Shown: piece by piece, positions 1 to 7,752 of the stretch
Layout: each line of letters begins with the position of its first letter
How positions within the stretch are numbered: the stretch's first letter is position 1
NCBI GenBank assembly: GCA_030428965.1
Contig: JAUIEE010000004.1
Span: 1 to 35,550, forward strand
DNA: 35,550 bases
From: a bacterium
Lineage (GTDB): Bacteria; Planctomycetota; UBA1135; GCA-002686595
Direction of reading: 5' to 3'
Position numbers and translations under genes: made by a program
Notes under the pieces: model-generated
Seen by the model: only the letters and a program-made list of their open reading frames with translations
Told to the model about the DNA's origin: nothing
Database searches by the model: none

Positions 1-1131
1 AAGGAGCGCTGCACCTCGAGCTTGGAGGTCTACGAGGAGTTCCCCGAGTCGTTCGAAGTCGCCGCGCGCAGTGCGTACGGGGTCTCGGCTACGCCCCGTC
101 CCGAAGATCCGACCGGGGGCCCCGACCGCGCCAAGCTCGATGCAGGCAGCGAGGTGGTCTTGACCAGGAGCTACCGTCCTTCCCTGCGTGGACTCTTCTC
201 GTTCGGTCGTCTCCGGGTGCGAGTGCGCAGCTCCTGGAACCTCATGCTGCGTCAATCGGTCTGGGAGAGCGAGCCGACCGTGGCCGTGGAGCCCGCCCTG
301 GCCAACCTGCACCGCACCCTGCGCCTGGCGGCCAGCGACCGCTGGCGGGATCTCGGGGTGCGGCTCTTGCGCCAAAGGGGCGGCGAGACGGAGTTCGAGT
401 CCCTGCGCGAGTACGTTCAAGGAGACGACATTCGCCGCGTGGACTGGAAGGCCTTCGCCCGTCGCGCCAAACCCATGGTGCGCCAGTACCAGGTCGAGCG
501 CGGACAGGAGCTGTTCCTTCTGGTCGATTGCGGGCGTCGCATGCGGGCGACCGCCGAGGAGGGCGAGCGGCGCGGCTGGAGCAAGCTGGATTGGGCCCTC
601 GACGCGGCCTTCGAGCTGGCCGCCGTTGCGCTGTCCAAGGGGGATCGGGTCGGTGCGGCCTGTTTCGATGCGCGCCTGAGCCCCTTCGTCGGAGCGGCCA
701 AGGGGGAGCGCCAGTTCACGCGTCTTTCCCAGGTTTTGTTTCCCGTGCAGCCCTCCGAGCGGGAGTCCGACCTGGCCCGTGCGCTGCGCGAGCTGGCCGC
801 CCGCCATCGTAGGAGGGCCACGGTCATCGTGATCTCCGACGTGGCGGATCCGCTGTCGGTCGCGCCCCAGAAGCAAGCGCTCCAGGCGGCCTCGCGCCGA
901 CATCGGATCGTGTTCGCCGCGCTGGATGATCCCCTCGTGCGCGAGGTTGCCGGCGGCGAGGCCGCCGCGCGCCCGGCCGTGCGTGCCGCGGCCCTGGAGC
1001 TGGTGGAGGACCGCCGGCGTTCCCTGGCGACCCTGGCGTCCAGTGGAGCACGCGTCCTGGACGCGTTGCCGGCGGACGCGGCTGCTCCTCTGCTCAGCGC
1101 GTGGCTGTCCGAGCGTCGTCGGGCGCGCTAG
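1..1131 (+). CDS. DUF58 domain protein, 5' end cut by window edge
   Basis: The reading frame is open to base 1, so the real start lies upstream; the TTG at 22 is only the first possible start inside the window. The DUF58 core is at about 397-510: a conserved LREY..GDD.RRVDW segment, then an AR..KPMVR..Q.E stretch and the LFLLVDCGRRM strand, which resembles the first strand of a von Willebrand A fold. The later RATVIVISD strand (about 820-840) fits the same fold. DUF58 proteins usually lie beside a MoxR AAA+ ATPase and are thought to help it act on membrane or periplasmic clients. The SpoIIM-like and RDD genes that follow are common companions, so a moxR gene just outside the window is likely. 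The 3' end overlaps the convergent SpoIIM-like gene by 38 bases. The molecular function of the family is not established. Confidence 0.85.
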   Translation, partial: KERCTSSLEVYEEFPESFEVAARSAYGVSATPRPEDPTGGPDRAKLDAGSEVVLTRSYRPSLRGLFSFGRLRVRVRSSWNLMLRQSVWESEPTVAVEPALANLHRTLRLAASDRWRDLGVRLLRQRGGETEFESLREYVQGDDIRRVDWKAFARRAKPMVRQYQVERGQELFLLVDCGRRMRATAEEGERRGWSKLDWALDAAFELAAVALSKGDRVGAACFDARLSPFVGAAKGERQFTRLSQVLFPVQPSERESDLARALRELAARHRRRATVIVISDVADPLSVAPQKQALQAASRRHRIVFAALDDPLVREVAGGEAAARPAVRAAALELVEDRRRSLATLASSGARVLDALPADAAAPLLSAWLSERRRAR

Positions 1132-2095
1132 CCCTGCGTCCCGCGAACAGGGCCCAGGCCAGGAGGAGGAGCCCCGTGCCCACGGCGACCGCGATGCGCA
1201 CGCCGAAGGGGGCGTGGGGACTGACGAAGCCTTCGATCAAGCCAGCCAGGAACAGCATGGGAAAGACCGGGGCCAACACCTCCAGCGCGTGTCGGCTCTC
1301 GAGCTGGAGGGCGTGGGAGCGGGTCCACGGGCCGGGCCGGATCCAGGCGCGGACCATGCACAGCCCGGCGGCCCCCGCGAGCAGGATGGCCTGGATCTCC
1401 AGCACCCCATGGCACCACAGGATCGAGGAGATCGCTCCCGCCTGGCCCCAGTGTCCGGCAACCGCCGTGTAGGTGCCCAGCATGAGCGAGTTGGTCGCCA
1501 GCAAGAGGACGTAGAGCGGCGGGACCAGGGCCGAGGCGAAGAACAGGATCCCCACGCCCATGTTGTGGACCATGATCCAGCCGGCCGTCTCGGGGGACTT
1601 GCCCAGGCCGAAGGTGAAGTTGCCCTGGAACGGTTCTCCGTCCGGCGTCTCCTGGAGCTGGCGAATCTCGGTCTCGACCATCTCCTGGCTCAAGAGGGAA
1701 GGTGCCAGGTCCAGGTCCCGCGATACTCCGAACCAGGCCAGGAGCGCCAGGCCGTAGAGGAGAGCTCCGGTCGTGGCCAGGAGGCGCCACTCGGAGCGCA
1801 GCGCCCTGGGGCTGCGCACGAAGAAGAGCGTGGTGAACCCATGCAGCCAGGACCTGGAGGTCGGCTCGTGTCGGCGGTAGAGGAGAGCGTGGGCGCGGGA
1901 GACGAGCCCCCGTGCCTGGGCCGCCCCGTGGGGATCGGTGCCCCGGGCTTCGAGTCGGGCCGTGATGGAGCAAGCCTGGCGGAAGAGGCGCGGCAACTGG
2001 GCCAGGTCCTCTTCGGAGAGCGAGCGGAGCCCGTGGCGCGCCCTGCCGAGCGCCGCACGCAGACGCCCCAAGCCTTCCTGGTCCGCCTTCTCCAT
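1094..2095 (-). CDS. SpoIIM/DUF95-family integral membrane protein
   Basis: The N-terminal ~90 residues are helical and charged; several membrane helices follow, with the typical SpoIIM/DUF95 stretch of small and hydrophobic residues around HNMGVGILFFASALVPP and a later LWCHGVLEIQA segment. The family is named after a sporulation protein, but nothing here suggests sporulation; in many non-sporulating bacteria it sits with DUF58, MoxR and RDD genes, as here. I chose the ATG at 2095 because a TAGGAT hexamer ends 7 bases before it, matching other starts in the window. An in-frame ATG at 2104 overlaps that hexamer and is the alternative. The 3' end overlaps the DUF58 gene tail-to-tail. The exact role is unknown. 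Confidence 0.8.
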   Translation of the reverse strand: MEKADQEGLGRLRAALGRARHGLRSLSEEDLAQLPRLFRQACSITARLEARGTDPHGAAQARGLVSRAHALLYRRHEPTSRSWLHGFTTLFFVRSPRALRSEWRLLATTGALLYGLALLAWFGVSRDLDLAPSLLSQEMVETEIRQLQETPDGEPFQGNFTFGLGKSPETAGWIMVHNMGVGILFFASALVPPLYVLLLATNSLMLGTYTAVAGHWGQAGAISSILWCHGVLEIQAILLAGAAGLCMVRAWIRPGPWTRSHALQLESRHALEVLAPVFPMLFLAGLIEGFVSPHAPFGVRIAVAVGTGLLLLAWALFAGRRASAPDDARTATR

Positions 2096-2102
2096 GGGGA
2101 GC

Positions 2103-2108
2103 ATCCTA
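2103..2108 (-). promoter_or_regulatory. TAGGAT -10-like hexamer 7 bases before the SpoIIM-like start
   Basis: On the minus strand TAGGAT is followed by seven bases and ATG at 2095. No Shine-Dalgarno sequence fits in that gap, so a leaderless transcript is suggested. No good -35 box is visible. Confidence 0.4.
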
Positions 2109-2174
2109 CCTCACCCATGGCGCCGCGATCTTCGCACCTTCGCCGGAAGTCTGCGTGCCCGGGCTCCTCTGCGC

Positions 2175-2180
2175 TAGGAT
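2175..2180 (+). promoter_or_regulatory. TAGGAT -10-like hexamer before the RDD gene
   Basis: TAGGAT lies ten bases before ATG 2191. It is one of nine TANNNT hexamers at similar positions in the window. The bases GGCGAG directly against the start are too close to be a normal ribosome binding site. Confidence 0.35.
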
Positions 2181-2190
2181 TCCCGGCGAG

Positions 2191-2982
2191 ATGCGCGAGC
2201 TGCACGTCGAGACCACCGAAGGGCTGATCCTGCGCTTCGAGCTGGCGGGGGCCGGATCCCGAACGGCGGCATCGCTCCTCGACTGCCTGCTCCTGTTCAT
2301 CGCCTTCTTCTTCCTCGGCATCTTCCTCGCCCTTCTCAGCTCGATCGACCCCACCGGGCTCTCGGGCTTCGGCGCCGGTCTCCTGGCCGGGGGGCTCCTG
2401 ATCGCTTCCTGTGCCTACCAGATCCTGTTCGGTGTCTTTCGCAACGGCCAGACGCCGGGCAAGAGCCTGTTGGGCCTGCGCGTCGCGGACGCCCAGGGGC
2501 ACTCGGCCTCCTGGGTGCAGCACGCCCTGCGCGGACTCTTCTGGCCCCTCGAGGTGTTGCTCCTGGTTCCGATCTCCCTCGGCATCCTCTTGATCGGAGC
2601 GACGGCCCGTCACCAGCGTCTGGGGGATCTGGTGGCCGGAACCCTGGTCCTGCGCACCCTCCGCAACCCGGAGAAGAGCGAGCCTTTCCCCGATCGTCGC
2701 TGGGAAGGGCTGATGGAGAAACGCCTCGAGCTGTCGCCGGCCCTGGCGACACGTTTCGATGAGCACGAGATCGGCTGGCTGCGGGGCTTCCACTCGCGCT
2801 CGGGAATCGGGAGCGAGGCGCGCGAGCGGATCCTGCTCAAGGCGGGTCCGGTGTTTCTCGAGCGGATCGGGGTGCAGCCTGGCCGGGATCCCCACCAGAT
2901 CGATCTCCTCCTGCGGGAACTCTACGTGTTCCTGCGGGAGTTCGGGCCGTCCTCGGGGGGCGGACGCAGCCTTCCGCGATAG
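2191..2982 (+). CDS. RDD family membrane protein
   Basis: A protein of 263 residues. After a short beta-rich start it has hydrophobic helices (DCLLLFIAFFFLGIFLALL, then a Gly/Leu-rich helix) and the RDD-type segment GQTPGKSLLGLRV, which joins two helices, followed by another hydrophobic stretch and RHQRLGDLVAGT, the typical RDD end motif. The last ~90 residues are soluble, charged and outside the RDD domain. The family lies in the membrane; some members have been linked to ion transport, but substrate is unknown here. The GTG at 2155 would add 12 residues unlike the family, so ATG 2191 is preferred. The gene is divergent from the SpoIIM-like gene and its 3' end overlaps the M50 gene by 61 bases. 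Confidence 0.85.
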   Translation: MRELHVETTEGLILRFELAGAGSRTAASLLDCLLLFIAFFFLGIFLALLSSIDPTGLSGFGAGLLAGGLLIASCAYQILFGVFRNGQTPGKSLLGLRVADAQGHSASWVQHALRGLFWPLEVLLLVPISLGILLIGATARHQRLGDLVAGTLVLRTLRNPEKSEPFPDRRWEGLMEKRLELSPALATRFDEHEIGWLRGFHSRSGIGSEARERILLKAGPVFLERIGVQPGRDPHQIDLLLRELYVFLREFGPSSGGGRSLPR

Positions 2983-3818
2983 TTCTCCATGGCGCGGATG
3001 TCGTCCTCGTCGAAGCCTCGGCCCGGCTTGCCCATGTCCCACACCCGCGGACGACGCGCGCTGCCCGTCGCCTCGCGCTCCGGTTCGGCGGCAGGCTGGG
3101 AAGCCTCGGCCTGGGCGTAGCGCGAAGGATCGAATCCGGGACCTGGGCCGAAGGGCGTCTGTCCGTGGCGCACGCGAACGCTCATCAGCTCCCAGCCGCC
3201 CGAGATCCAGATGAAGGCGGTGAACACCAGCACCACGCACAGGGACTGGCGCGAGAAGAACATCAGAGAAACGGCCAGGATCGACAGCGAGAGGGCTACC
3301 CAGCGGCCGATGCGGACGGCCTTCTCGGTGGCGCTGACCCAGTCCGTCGAGCGCGCGAACCAGGCGCGCAGGAGACGGCCGCCGTCCATGGGGAACGCGG
3401 GCAACAGGTTCGAGACCCCCAGCAGCAGATTCACGAACACGGCCGCGATCAAGAGCACGCCGAGGGTCGGACCGGCCCAGGGTTTGAGGAGGACCGCCAC
3501 GGTGGCCGCTAGCGCGGCCAGGATCAGGTTGACCACCGGACCTGCGACCGCGACCAGGGCTTCCACTCTCGGGACCTCGGGCATGGCTTGCAGTCGTGCC
3601 ATGCCGCCCAGGGGCCAGAAGGTGATGTCCACCACTCGAATCCCGAAGCGCTTGGCCATGAGCCCGTGTCCCAGCTCGTGCAAGAGCACCGAGCCGAACA
3701 GGATCAGCAGCAGGCCGGGGGACTGCAGACTGCCGGAGAAGAGCAAGAGGAGCAGGCAGCTCCAGTGCAAGCGGATCGGGATGCCGAACGCGCTGCCGAT
3801 CCCGATCGATCCTTTCAC
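2922..3818 (-). CDS. M50 site-2-protease-like membrane metallopeptidase
   Basis: A protein of 298 residues starting with GTG at 3818, with GAGGA about 10 bases upstream as a possible ribosome binding site. Residues 47-51 are HELGH, the zinc-binding HExxH motif in a membrane helix; the second motif, NLLPAFPMDGGR at 137-148, supplies the third zinc ligand, Asp145. The layout of short N-terminal hairpin (GIPIRLHWS), HELGH helix and N-PxxPxDGGR helix is that of the compact M50/rhomboid-like S2P family without a CBS or PDZ domain. Such enzymes cleave membrane-embedded substrates. The last ~90 residues form a charged, Pro/Arg-rich soluble tail. The substrate cannot be told from context. The 3' end overlaps the RDD gene. 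Confidence 0.9.
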   Translation of the reverse strand: MKGSIGIGSAFGIPIRLHWSCLLLLLFSGSLQSPGLLLILFGSVLLHELGHGLMAKRFGIRVVDITFWPLGGMARLQAMPEVPRVEALVAVAGPVVNLILAALAATVAVLLKPWAGPTLGVLLIAAVFVNLLLGVSNLLPAFPMDGGRLLRAWFARSTDWVSATEKAVRIGRWVALSLSILAVSLMFFSRQSLCVVLVFTAFIWISGGWELMSVRVRHGQTPFGPGPGFDPSRYAQAEASQPAAEPEREATGSARRPRVWDMGKPGRGFDEDDIRAMENYRGRLRPPPEDGPNSRRNT

Positions 3819-3956
3819 AAGTAGGGGTCCTCGGGTCCTTGCAAGGGCCCGTGCGCACCGGCGCGAGGGTGGACCCTAGGCCGCCACCCTCGCCACCACA
3901 AGCGGGGAAGTACGGGAAGGCTGGTCCGCTGCCTCTCGGTGCGGCTCGGGCTGTCC

Positions 3957-3962
3957 TAGAAT
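3957..3962 (+). promoter_or_regulatory. TAGAAT -10-like hexamer before the AOR gene
   Basis: TAGAAT lies exactly 7 bases before ATG 3970 and overlaps the alternative ATG at 3961. This position favours 3970 as a leaderless start. No convincing -35 sequence is visible. Confidence 0.45.
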
Positions 3963-3969
3963 GGTCTCC

Positions 3970-6090
3970 ATGCAGGCCCATGCCCACGGAAGCTCCCTGC
4001 GGGTGGTTCGTATCGCCCTCGACGACGAGGAGCGCCGCGGGCTGCGAACCCTTCCTTGGGAGTTCGAGTCGGACCCTTGCAGACGAATCGCCGCCTGGGG
4101 GGGGACGGCCCTCGGGCTCTCGGTTCTGCTCGAAGAGGCCGAGCGCGACCCCGGGTCTTCCGGGCCTTTTCTCGTGACCGTGGGACGCTGCGTGGCGCGG
4201 GGAGTTCCCACCGCGGCCCGCGCGAGTTTGCTGGGGCGCTCGCCCCTGTCCGGCCTGCTCTCGGAAGGACAGGTCGGAGGCTCCTTCGCCCTTCACCTGG
4301 CCGCCCACGCGGATGCCCTGTGGATCGAAGGGCGCACGGGCAGACTGGGGGCCGTGCTTTGGATCGACGCCGAAGGCGAGGTGACGCTGCGAAGCCTGCC
4401 CCAGCTGCTCGGTCTCGGGGCCCGGGCCACGGGCGAGAGCCTCGAGCGTGAGCTGGGTGCCTGCGCCTCCCTCGCCATCGGTCCCGCCGGCGAACGGGGA
4501 ATCGCCTTCGCGAACATCGGCACCGGGGAGGCGCAGCCGAGCTTCGTGGGTCGCGGAGGACTGGGGGCCCGGCTCGCAGCCTTCGGTCTCAAGGCCATCG
4601 CGGTGGCACGTCCCGCCGTGCCACCCTCCGGCCGAGGAGCGCGGGACCTGGTGGAACGGCTGGCAGCTTCGCCACGCCTGAAGCAACGCGCCCAGGGGGG
4701 GACCTTCGAGCTCTACCACGCCCACGCGGTACGCTCGGACCTGATGACGCCCGACGGACCTCTCGGCGCGGACGGGGCTCGCAAGCTGGTCCGCGAGAGC
4801 GAGGAGCAGCACGTGGGCCAGAAGGGCTGTCGCGGCTGTCCGACTCCGTGCGGCTGGATCTTCGAGCGCGACGAGGGGGAGCGTCAGGGGGCGCATTTCA
4901 GCGCTTCGTCGGCCCTCGGTACGGACCTCGGGTTCGATCGCTTCGGGCCCGCGCTCGAGCTCCTGGCGGCCTGCGACCGCTACGGACTCGACGCCAAGGA
5001 AAGCGGGGCGGTGTTGGCTCTGGCGGCGGGCGAGGCGGGGGGACCTACCTTCGGGGACGCTGCTTCCTTCCTGGAGGCGCTGCGGGCCATCGTGGAAGGG
5101 GATCCCCATGCGGAGCCCTGGCGCCAGGGTTCGGTGGGCCTGGCCCGCAGCCTCGGTCGTTTGGCCCAGCTGCCCCAAGCTCGCGGGCAGGCCGCGCGCT
5201 CGGGGTCTTCCCTGGCTGCGCTCCTGGGCCAGTGCGTGAGCTCGGCGGGGCCCGACCCGATGCGCAGCTTTCCCTTCCTGCTGGACGCGACCTCTCCGGA
5301 GTCCCTCGAACGCATCCTGGGCACGGCTTTCCCCCCGGGCACGGCCGAGCCCCGCAGTCCGGTGGGCAAGGGCGAGCTCGTCTTCTGGCACGAGAACCTC
5401 GTGACGGCCGTGGACATGACCGGCTTCTGTTCGTTCTCGATGGCCGGCCTGCTGGCGGACGAGGTCGCCGACGTCGACCAGCTGGCTGCCTGGATCCTGC
5501 CCGAGTCCTTGCTCGATCCTGCCGAGCCCGGTTGGAGCGCGACCGGGAAAGGGCGGCGGCTGTTCGCCGCAGGGGCCAACCTGGTTCTCTTGCGCCGGCG
5601 CATCAATCAGCTCTGGGGAGCGCCCGGGGATCAGGATCGGCCCGCCTGGGCCCGGGCCCGGTTGGAGCAACCCGGAATGCTGTCGGACTACCTCGAGCTG
5701 CGCGGCCTCGACGAAGAGGGCTATCCCGAGGCGTCCGCCCTCGATCGGTTGGGAAGCCCCGATCTCCTGCCCCCGGTGCGCAAGGCGCCGCGAGCGGAGG
5801 AGCGAGAGCCGCCGAGCGCTGCGCGCGCCCGCGGCACGGTCCACCTGCGTTCGGTCGGTGCCCTCGAGCGTGCGCTGGGTTCCGAGGCCAGCGTGTCCCT
5901 CGACCTTCCGGCCCCGGTCCTCGACGTGCTCGCGGCCAAAGCAGCGGAGAGTCCGGAGCTCGCGGGTCAACTCGTTCGCGACGGAAGGACGATCCCGTCG
6001 GTCTGGCGGGAGGGAAAGCGCTTGAATCCCGGCGACTGGGTCGAGGACGGCGACGTGCTCGAGCTGGTCGCGGCGATCAGCGGGGGCTAG
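3970..6090 (+). CDS. Aldehyde:ferredoxin oxidoreductase-like tungstoenzyme with fused C-terminal MoaD/ThiS-like domain
   Basis: A protein of 706 residues. AOR-family enzymes oxidise aldehydes to acids (or the reverse) with a tungsten bis-pterin and one [4Fe-4S] cluster, passing electrons to ferredoxin. The cluster ligands are present: Cys287, Cys290 and Cys294 in CRGCPTPC, and Cys487 in DMTGFC. The first pterin motif is DRYGLD (336-341) and the second is DMTGFC (482-487), slightly off the usual DxxGLC. The N-terminal domain keeps GRSPLSG and GRGGLGA but has lost the usual SKNLKAIAV lysine and asparagine, so it is a divergent member. Residues ~622-706 look like a MoaD/ThiS ubiquitin-like sulfur carrier: VHLRSVGALERALG, then L.PGDWVEDGDVLELV, and a terminal Gly-Gly directly before the stop. 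Start 3970 is chosen on the upstream hexamer; 3961 is in frame. Substrate unknown. Confidence 0.85.
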   Translation: MQAHAHGSSLRVVRIALDDEERRGLRTLPWEFESDPCRRIAAWGGTALGLSVLLEEAERDPGSSGPFLVTVGRCVARGVPTAARASLLGRSPLSGLLSEGQVGGSFALHLAAHADALWIEGRTGRLGAVLWIDAEGEVTLRSLPQLLGLGARATGESLERELGACASLAIGPAGERGIAFANIGTGEAQPSFVGRGGLGARLAAFGLKAIAVARPAVPPSGRGARDLVERLAASPRLKQRAQGGTFELYHAHAVRSDLMTPDGPLGADGARKLVRESEEQHVGQKGCRGCPTPCGWIFERDEGERQGAHFSASSALGTDLGFDRFGPALELLAACDRYGLDAKESGAVLALAAGEAGGPTFGDAASFLEALRAIVEGDPHAEPWRQGSVGLARSLGRLAQLPQARGQAARSGSSLAALLGQCVSSAGPDPMRSFPFLLDATSPESLERILGTAFPPGTAEPRSPVGKGELVFWHENLVTAVDMTGFCSFSMAGLLADEVADVDQLAAWILPESLLDPAEPGWSATGKGRRLFAAGANLVLLRRRINQLWGAPGDQDRPAWARARLEQPGMLSDYLELRGLDEEGYPEASALDRLGSPDLLPPVRKAPRAEEREPPSAARARGTVHLRSVGALERALGSEASVSLDLPAPVLDVLAAKAAESPELAGQLVRDGRTIPSVWREGKRLNPGDWVEDGDVLELVAAISGG

Positions 6091-6539
6091 CCGAGGGCTT
6101 CCAGGGTCCAGCGCACGGCTTCGGCGGGGCTCGCGGCGACGCGCACCGCCGGATCGATCTCCCAGGAGCCCAGGCTGACCACGGGCTTGGCGCGCTTGAG
6201 GGCGTAGGCGATCTCGGACAGGGTTCCGTGCTCGCCGGCCACCGCGATGAAAGCCCGGGCCGTATTGGCGAGGATGGCGTTGCGCGCGTCGCCCATGCCG
6301 GTCGCGATGGCCAGCTCCACGTAGGGGTTGGCCTGCGCGGGATCCGGGCCCGGGAGGATGCCCACGACGTGACCGCCGGCCTCCCGCGCTCCGCGGGAAG
6401 CGGCCTCCATGACGCCGGTCAGCCCGCCGGTCACGACCGTATGGCCGGCTTCGGCCAGGAGGCGTCCCACCTCCCGGGCCCTGGCGGCCGCGGCTTCGTC
6501 GCAACGGGCCGCTCCGATGACGGCGATGGGGGTCTGCAT
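6087..6539 (-). CDS. TIGR00725/LOG-like Rossmann protein
   Basis: A protein of 150 residues of the lysine-decarboxylase-like/LOG superfamily. It has the nucleotide-binding TGGLTGVMEAASRGA segment (37-51), a GMGDARN turn (81-87) and AGEHGTLSEI (101-110), where LOG phosphoribohydrolases have PGGxGTxxE. The changed glycine motif makes nucleoside-phosphate hydrolysis uncertain. The related molybdenum-cofactor carrier proteins share this fold, which is of interest because the gene ends tail-to-tail, with a 4-base overlap, against a pterin-dependent AOR. That link is inference. ATG 6539 is preceded by TAAGCT with a 6-base gap. Confidence 0.8.
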   Translation of the reverse strand: MQTPIAVIGAARCDEAAAARAREVGRLLAEAGHTVVTGGLTGVMEAASRGAREAGGHVVGILPGPDPAQANPYVELAIATGMGDARNAILANTARAFIAVAGEHGTLSEIAYALKRAKPVVSLGSWEIDPAVRVAASPAEAVRWTLEALG

Positions 6540-6545
6540 GGAAAA

Positions 6546-6551
6546 AGCTTA
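6546..6551 (-). promoter_or_regulatory. TAAGCT -10-like hexamer before the LOG-like gene
   Basis: On the minus strand TAAGCT is followed by six bases and then ATG at 6539. No ribosome binding site is visible. It faces the TAGCCT hexamer of the divergent glycosyltransferase gene. Confidence 0.4.
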
Positions 6552-6605
6552 GCGCCCGGGGCCGAAGTTCCAGGTGGGCTTTTGGAGCCGGGCCGTTCCG
6601 CCCGA

Positions 6606-6611
6606 TAGCCT
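6606..6611 (+). promoter_or_regulatory. TAGCCT -10-like hexamer before the glycosyltransferase
   Basis: TAGCCT lies 7 bases before ATG 6619. TTGGAG at 6582-6587, with an 18-base spacer, may be a weak -35 box. Together they suggest a promoter giving a leaderless or nearly leaderless mRNA. Confidence 0.45.
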
Positions 6612-6618
6612 CGGGACG

Positions 6619-7674
6619 ATGAAGGTGCTGATCCTCAAGACGGGCGCCCTGGGCGATGTGCTGCGCACGACCTCGATCCTGCCCGGGCTCCACCGGCGCT
6701 ACGCGGGCTGCGAGGTGGTGTGGGTCACGGCCCGGGGAGCGGCCGACCTGGTCCAGCACCACCCTCGCGTCGCCAGGACCGAGCTCCTCGACCTGGGGGA
6801 CCCGGCGTCCTTCGAGGCCCTGGGCGAGAAGCTCGAGCGCGAGAGCTGGGGACGCATCCTGTCCTTCGACGACGAACAGCCCCTGTGCGACCTGGCCACG
6901 CGCCTGGCGGCCGTCTCTCCCGAGGGAGCCCTGTCCGGGGCCTACACCGATCCTGCCGGCCGTCGGGTCTACACCCACGACGTTTCGCCCTGGTTCGACA
7001 TGGGGCTGCTCTCGGTGCACGGCAAGGCCGAGGCCGATCGCCTCAAGGCCGCCAACGTCGAGACTCACCCGGCCATCTTCGCGCGCATGCTCGAGATCGA
7101 CATGGGGGAGCCCGAGCTGCCCCTGCCCGAGAAGGCCCACCGCTTCGCCAGGAACTTCGCGGCGCGCCACGAGCTCCATGCCGTGCGTCCCTTGATCGGA
7201 CTCAACACCGGGGCAGGCGGACGCTGGGACTCGAAGAAGCTGCCCGTCGAGCGGGTGGGCGAGCTGGTGGAGTCCCTCGACCAGGCGCTGGGTGGCAAGG
7301 TCACCTTCCTCCTGCTCGGTGGACCCGAGGAGCGCGAGCGCAACGACCGCATCCTGGCCCAGGCCCGGGGCGGCGCGCGCATCGTCGATGGGGGGACGGA
7401 CAACTCGCTGCTCGACTTCGCGGCCCTGGTCGACTCCCTCGACCTGCTCGTGACCAGCGACAGCCTGGCGCTCCACATGGCCGTGGCCCGCGAGGTGCCG
7501 GTGCTGGCCTTCTTCGCGCCGACCCCCGCCGAGGAGATCGAGCTGTACGGCCGTGGCAGCAAGGTGGCGAGCACGTCGCCGGACTACGCTTCTTACCGCT
7601 CCGACGCGGACACCTCGACCCTGACAACCGAGCGTCTGCTCGAAGCTGCCCTCGGCCTCCTGGCCGAGCGCTAG
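6619..7674 (+). CDS. Glycosyltransferase family 9 (heptosyltransferase-like)
   Basis: A protein of 351 residues starting with MKVLILKTGALGDVLRT, the typical family 9 opening (first strand and glycine-rich turn). The C-terminal nucleotide-sugar half has GLNTGAGGRWDSKKLPVE, a LLLGGPEERERN strand and turn, and VTSDSLALHMAVAREVPVLAFF, the family's donor-binding region. These GT-B enzymes (WaaC, WaaF, WaaQ types) usually add heptose to the lipopolysaccharide inner core at the inner face of the cytoplasmic membrane. Heptose supply is encoded at 23147-25584 in this window, so a heptosyltransferase role fits, but the exact acceptor cannot be read. The in-frame GTG/ATG codons upstream (from 6574) would add residues before the conserved MKVLI, so 6619 is the start. 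Confidence 0.88.
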   Translation: MKVLILKTGALGDVLRTTSILPGLHRRYAGCEVVWVTARGAADLVQHHPRVARTELLDLGDPASFEALGEKLERESWGRILSFDDEQPLCDLATRLAAVSPEGALSGAYTDPAGRRVYTHDVSPWFDMGLLSVHGKAEADRLKAANVETHPAIFARMLEIDMGEPELPLPEKAHRFARNFAARHELHAVRPLIGLNTGAGGRWDSKKLPVERVGELVESLDQALGGKVTFLLLGGPEERERNDRILAQARGGARIVDGGTDNSLLDFAALVDSLDLLVTSDSLALHMAVAREVPVLAFFAPTPAEEIELYGRGSKVASTSPDYASYRSDADTSTLTTERLLEAALGLLAER

Positions 7675-7740
7675 GCGCTCCGCGCACCCCGATTCCCATC
7701 GAGCGCCGCCGGGGGCTTGGTGCCGGACGCCGCTTGGACG

Positions 7741-7746
7741 TACCCT
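7741..7746 (+). promoter_or_regulatory. TACCCT -10-like hexamer before the small membrane gene
   Basis: TACCCT lies 6 bases before ATG 7753. TTGGTG at 7717-7722 with an 18-base spacer is a possible weak -35 box. Confidence 0.35.
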
Positions 7747-7752
7747 CTTGCG

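Noticed and set aside
1690-7476. A very long open frame on the minus strand (over 1900 codons)
   Set aside because: It is antisense to AOR, M50, RDD and glycosyltransferase genes with clear motifs; high-GC DNA often leaves such frames open. Its product is low-complexity Arg/Gly/Pro/Gln.
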